DNA of 64,000 nucleotides from Apostichopus japonicus. Taxonomy: Eukaryota > Echinodermata > Holothuroidea > Aspidochirotida > Stichopodidae. The stretch spans positions 18,391,918-18,455,917 of the forward strand of contig NC_092570.1 in the NCBI RefSeq assembly GCF_037975245.1. The letters run 5' to 3'. The notes below the pieces were generated by a model. That model was not told where the DNA came from. It searched no databases and saw only the letters and a list, made by a program, of their open reading frames with translations. The first letter of the stretch is position 1. Every line of letters starts with the position of its first letter. The position numbers and the translations under genes are program-made. Shown piece by piece: positions 60,305 to 64,000 of this stretch.

Positions 60305-61504
60305 TCAGTAAAAAAAGTCTAATTCTTTCTGACAGTCACGACAGCCTCCGAAAAAAACGTCACTCATTTCGTCATACTGGAATTTCTTACCAGCTCTAGC
60401 TTGTTTCACCGTATCTGACATTCTGCATATTGAGTTGCAATGGTGGATCCGGTCCTCCGGATTTCTCCGTTTGGTTACGTAACCAAGTCTCCTCCAGTAG
60501 TGATATTCATTGTATTCGATCTCGCTAGAACCAACTTTAGTAATGAAACCTGCAAGTTCCTCTAAGGATGAAAAATCTTGCATAAATATATAAGATTTTG
60601 GTGGCGCTATTCTATCATATTCTTCTCGAGTTGCTCCGTAAACCACTGGTACTTGATTATATTTCAGTAAAGAGTCCCAAAATTTTTCCGTTATGTACTC
60701 AGCGCAACAGCTATTTTCCAGAATGAGAGAAAATTTATGTTCCGTCACCGCTTCCGTGTATTCTTCACCGTCGAAGCGACCATCGCCACAAGTACCATAC
60801 ATAGTGATATTTATATGTTCCTTTAATGCATATGCAAAGTCCCTTCTTTTATAATGCCTCGGTGACAGAGGGCAATGCGAACTGGACCATCGGATGAGTT
60901 TACTCTTCTTAGAGTACCAATTCACAGAGCCATTTTGTTGTGTGGCATACTTTGTATAAAATCCGTAAGGGGTTGGAAAGTCAGATCTGCTGTGGTAAGT
61001 AAACGATAAATTGTACACCATTTTCATATCGTCCGGTGGTCGGACGGCTACGCAAGTTAATGGGGACTCATGTGTACCCAGTACCCACAGTTGTGAGGGA
61101 CTTCTCTCTCTGTGGTACCGCCGCCAGCTTTCCAAGGTCATCCCATGCCTTGCTCCAATGGTGAATATCACGGCGTCGGCGTCCTTTATGCCACGAGTAT
61201 CATTTGTTACGTAATACGGGTCGCCATTACAGTCACAATGTTCTGGAAATCTGTGATGACTGAATTTGCCATATCCTATAAAAATCACGTTGAAGAGGTC
61301 CTTGTCACTAGTTGGCTGTACGACAGTCTGGTCGGAAATCGCAGAATTTTTCGACCTAATATCTAGATCGAAATTCTTCCAGACACTTCGTGGTTTTACG
61401 AAACTGTCGCTACTTAAAAAAGGTAATACAGCTTTGTATATCCATGGTACGCACAAGATGGCGTACAAACTGCAGATAAAGAAGATACATTTATAAGAAG
61501 CCAT
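60305..61504 (-). CDS. GT10 alpha-1,3-fucosyltransferase, single exon
   Basis: This intact 399-residue frame encodes a type II Golgi-type glycosyltransferase: a short cytosolic tail, one membrane segment (about residues 6-29), a stem, then a GT10 catalytic domain. Family landmarks are GTHESPLT (143-150), YNLSFTYHSRSDFPTPYG (164-181), a HCPLSPRHYKR/YAL block (210-227), MYGTCG (235-240) and the donor-binding signature FSLILENSCCAEYITEKFWDSLL (258-280) with VPVVYG. Potential N-glycosylation sites are N101, N165, N191 and N232. It should transfer fucose from GDP-fucose to GlcNAc in glycans; the exact acceptor is not predictable. It converges on VWA8. The stop TGA overlaps a TGAATAAA string, so a poly(A)-like hexamer begins inside the stop codon. 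Intronless structure is common in this family. Confidence 0.94.
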   Translation of the reverse strand: MASYKCIFFICSLYAILCVPWIYKAVLPFLSSDSFVKPRSVWKNFDLDIRSKNSAISDQTVVQPTSDKDLFNVIFIGYGKFSHHRFPEHCDCNGDPYYVTNDTRGIKDADAVIFTIGARHGMTLESWRRYHRERSPSQLWVLGTHESPLTCVAVRPPDDMKMVYNLSFTYHSRSDFPTPYGFYTKYATQQNGSVNWYSKKSKLIRWSSSHCPLSPRHYKRRDFAYALKEHINITMYGTCGDGRFDGEEYTEAVTEHKFSLILENSCCAEYITEKFWDSLLKYNQVPVVYGATREEYDRIAPPKSYIFMQDFSSLEELAGFITKVGSSEIEYNEYHYWRRLGYVTKRRNPEDRIHHCNSICRMSDTVKQARAGKKFQYDEMSDVFFGGCRDCQKELDFFY

Positions 61505-62385
61505 GTCCGTTCAAATCATGAATGTAAATGACAAAAAAAAAAATAAACTGCCCTTAACAGTTCCTCACGTAATATCTCTACAGACGAAATACCTTTCCTG
61601 TATTTCCTTTTTAAACTGTTTTATCAGAGTAATATCTCTGTCATAAATTCCCTTTTAGGCTCATAAACTGTGATAATAATGATAGAGTTTATAGGTCGAA
61701 ACCATCGGCCTTCCGTTCATGTCATTGTATCCGATGGAAGGAAAGAAACTAATTCATTAAGTCAACATAAATCCGAAAAGTAAAGATAATCTTTCCAGCA
61801 TACAACCAATTCAACTTTAACAAATTTCCAAATTGAAGATTTCGCAGACGCGGTCAGTCACTTCTGCAGATTGATTGTCTTATGCACTCGCTTTATCCAA
61901 GTACTTCTTTGCTGAAAATATTGTCAATTTTAGAATTGAACGGAATATGGCTACAGTTAAACCCAATTAAGTTGTTCACTATCTTAAAATGATGAACAAA
62001 ATATGTTGTGACACTTTAGTTTAAGGTCACAATGCAAGCTGCTGGCTATACTTCTGATATGGTATATCATAAATGCATGTTAGGCCTATCTTGTTCAACA
62101 TGTCCAATGTACATATATAGGCGAATATTTATATGAAGACACAAAAAACACGCATTTCGTAACAATATTCGGTGAGCAATGGAGCGTGATCGTTATATAG
62201 GCTTATTAATTAACTCTTTAGATACCGATATTCAAACCGCAGTTAATTATTACTATTATTATGAAGTTGAACTTAATAGAAAGAATTTCATTTCTTCTCA
62301 TAGCAACTTCAAATAGTTGACTGCATCTTATCAAAGCCATATTTAACATTAGCCAGTAATACTCTCATATCGGTGCCATTGTTAC
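61505..62385. other. 5' flank of the fucosyltransferase gene
   Basis: No gene is visible. A block of about 38 bp around 61611-61650 (TTAAACTGTT, TATCAGAGTAATATCT, TGTCATAAAT) recurs at 58521-58558 next to the second copy of the 0.9-kb segment, so pieces of this flank have been copied. No core promoter motif is evident. Confidence 0.5.
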
Positions 62386-62518
62386 CAGTGGCGTAGGAAG
62401 GTACTTTTGAGTGGGGGGGGGCTGAAGACTGATGGCCGGCCTGGGGGAGGGGTCTAAGGGTAGGGGATTTTTCACTGGGGGGCCGGCGCCCCCAGCCCCC
62501 CCGGTTCCTACGCCCTTG
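62386..62518 (-). mobile_element. Non-autonomous hAT-type MITE, copy 2 (internally deleted)
   Basis: This 133-bp element is the inverted sister of 12221-12597. Its ends are CAGTGGCGTAGGAAGG and GGTTCCTACGCCCTTG, and it is flanked by the perfect 8-bp repeat ATTGTTAC (62378-62385 and 62519-62526). Both terminal parts match copy 1 closely (for example CTTAGACCCCTCCCCCAGG on the minus strand), while about 220 bp of the copy 1 interior is missing. Confidence 0.85.
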
Positions 62519-63009
62519 ATTGTTACAGTTTTAATAACATATAGCTTAAGCTAAAGAAGGGAGACGCGGCTATTTTTTTGTACTCTTCTTTGGTAATAGT
62601 AGGCCTATCGTATAATCTCTGCTCCTTCCTGTCATGTAGGCTACTTAATATATTTGGGAGTTTGGTCACGTTGCTGATTTAAATTGTTTTCTAGTCTGTT
62701 TCGGGTAGTATAGTTACCACTACATTAAACATCAACTCCGGTGCCGGAAGCATGTTCCATCAATCGCTGCTCGAATAATGAAACATTAGGTTGTTTTTGT
62801 TGTTGCTATGGAGACAGGGTTGTGTTTTTAATAACATACTGTAATAGGACACTGACCTGTTCACAAAACTGCACTTGAGGGGCAAAAATGTGTGTGTGTG
62901 ACATGCGTACGTGGAACGTCCCGCATCTGCATTACCATTAGACGTTAGTGTGAGTATATTGACCATGTTAAAAGAAAATGTTATAGCCAAAAGGGACTAT
63001 GGGAGCAGC

Positions 63010-63205
63010 ACTGTCCTAAAATTGTTATGTGGTCCGATGTACACACACAAAAATGTTGCAAAAAATGTTGCAAAAATGTTGCAAAAAAGTTGGCAGTTTT
63101 TTGCATATAAGCAACCTTGGATGACCTGATGGTTTTTATCAAAAATGTTCTCCTCGATGTGCACTCTGTCCTAAAATTGTTATTTGCTCCAATGTACACA
63201 CACAC
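63010..63205. repeat. ~155-bp tandem duplication with internal TGTTGCAAAAA minisatellite
   Basis: CTGTCCTAAAATTGTTAT and GTACACACACA occur at 63010-63050 and again at 63166-63205. Between them, about four copies of an 11-12-bp word (AAAAATGTTGC) run from 63046 to 63090. It is non-coding. Confidence 0.75.
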
Positions 63206-63399
63206 AATGTTATTGTTAAAAAGGTATCAAAACCAACCTTTGGCCCCTCATAACTTGAGAACTGGGTGTCCGATTGACTAAGCGGGAGTTAGTTTCCTCT
63301 ATATAGCACACATAGCTCTATCTTATATCAAAATATTGACAAATTTTTTTCTTTGCCCAATATCTCCCAAAATGAACATATATTTCAAGGTTTGACCTT

Positions 63400-64000
63400 C
63401 CGACCTCGCGGGAGATTCTTCAAAAATGCGGGAGTTTTTTGGAAAATGCGGGAGATTCGGACAGGTGGGCGGGTGACGACCCGAAAATGCGGGTGACCCC
63501 CGCCCAAAGCGGGTGACTTGGCAGCACTGGATAACTTCGCGCAGGAACGTCGCACAGGGGTCAACCGATGGACAATATTGATCAGAAGGTACCTTTGAGA
63601 TTCGAATATGGCTACGAAAATTCAAATAACCAAAGAAACTAATACAGGTCACCAGAGGTCAACCTAAGGTCAAAGATAACCTAGATGCAGGTCGACTATT
63701 GAATTACTATAGCGTAACTCCCAACCTTGACGGACTCTTTGTTCTCAAGTTACTGCAAAAATACTAGTTTTTGACCCCTAATTGACCTTGGATCACATGA
63801 CCGTTATGTTTGGAAACGATCCCTTACCCCATTCACAACTACTCCCAAAATATCAACCACGTCGGACCCTGTTTTTAATATTTGGGGTTTTGTCCTCTAA
63901 CTGACCTTTGGTGACCTTCACAGGCACCAAAAACAGTAGAGCACACCTTCTCACTATGGCGGATCTATATACCAAGTTTGAGTTCAGTCCAACTTTCCCT
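63400..64000. repeat. GGTCA-type repeat and short GCGGG repeats at the window end
   Basis: Between 63410 and 63510 the word ATGCGGG(A/T)GA recurs about five times. From 63640 to the end the sequence has AGAGGTCAACCTAAGGTCAAAG, TTGACC, GGTGACCTTCA and ATATACCAAGTTTGAGTTCAG. It is related to the reverse complement of the 921-1460 repeat and runs off the window. Confidence 0.55.

Overview
This is eukaryotic genomic DNA. Its genes are split by GT-AG introns, it is AT-rich, and it is crowded with microsatellites, poly-C/poly-G runs and transposon relics. The gene content (arylacetamide deacetylase-like enzymes, VWA8, an alpha-1,3-fucosyltransferase) and the frequent 'taggcctag'-type words fit a marine invertebrate deuterostome, most likely an echinoderm. 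That taxon call is inference, not proof.

Layout. 1-6.6 kb: no intact gene; repeats and two decayed or partial gene-like loci (about 237-914 plus; 2504-3782 minus with an in-frame stop). 6.7-17.4 kb: two paralogous four-exon AADAC/NCEH1-like serine hydrolase genes head to head (minus 6669-10419; plus 13703-17362), both complete, with identical lengths for exons 2 and 3. The 3.3 kb between their start codons holds a non-autonomous hAT-type element with 8-bp target duplications, a Penelope/hammerhead-like motif and diverged GGTCA-rich repeats. 19.7-56.1 kb: a complete VWA8 gene on the plus strand. I could place 44 coding exons whose phases all join to one 1902-residue frame, close to the vertebrate length of about 1905. 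56.1-60.3 kb: VWA8 3' end, then two copies of a roughly 0.9 kb segment flanking an orphan exon-like ORF. 60.3-61.5 kb: a single-exon GT10 fucosyltransferase gene on the minus strand, convergent with VWA8. 61.5-64.0 kb: repeats, including a second, internally deleted copy of the hAT-type element from 12 kb.

The genes do not form a pathway. The AADAC-like proteins should be ER-anchored ester or deacetylase hydrolases, VWA8 a mitochondrial AAA+ ATPase with a C-terminal VWA domain, and the fucosyltransferase a Golgi type II enzyme.

The most unusual pattern is that four coding exons have short (about 95-200 bp) tandem duplications with one breakpoint inside the exon: VWA8 exon 14 (5' part plus acceptor), VWA8 exon 25 (3' part plus donor, three copies), the fucosyltransferase C-terminus, and the 3' end of the broken locus at 2.5 kb. 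I found no convincing new defence-like or otherwise undescribed multi-gene system.
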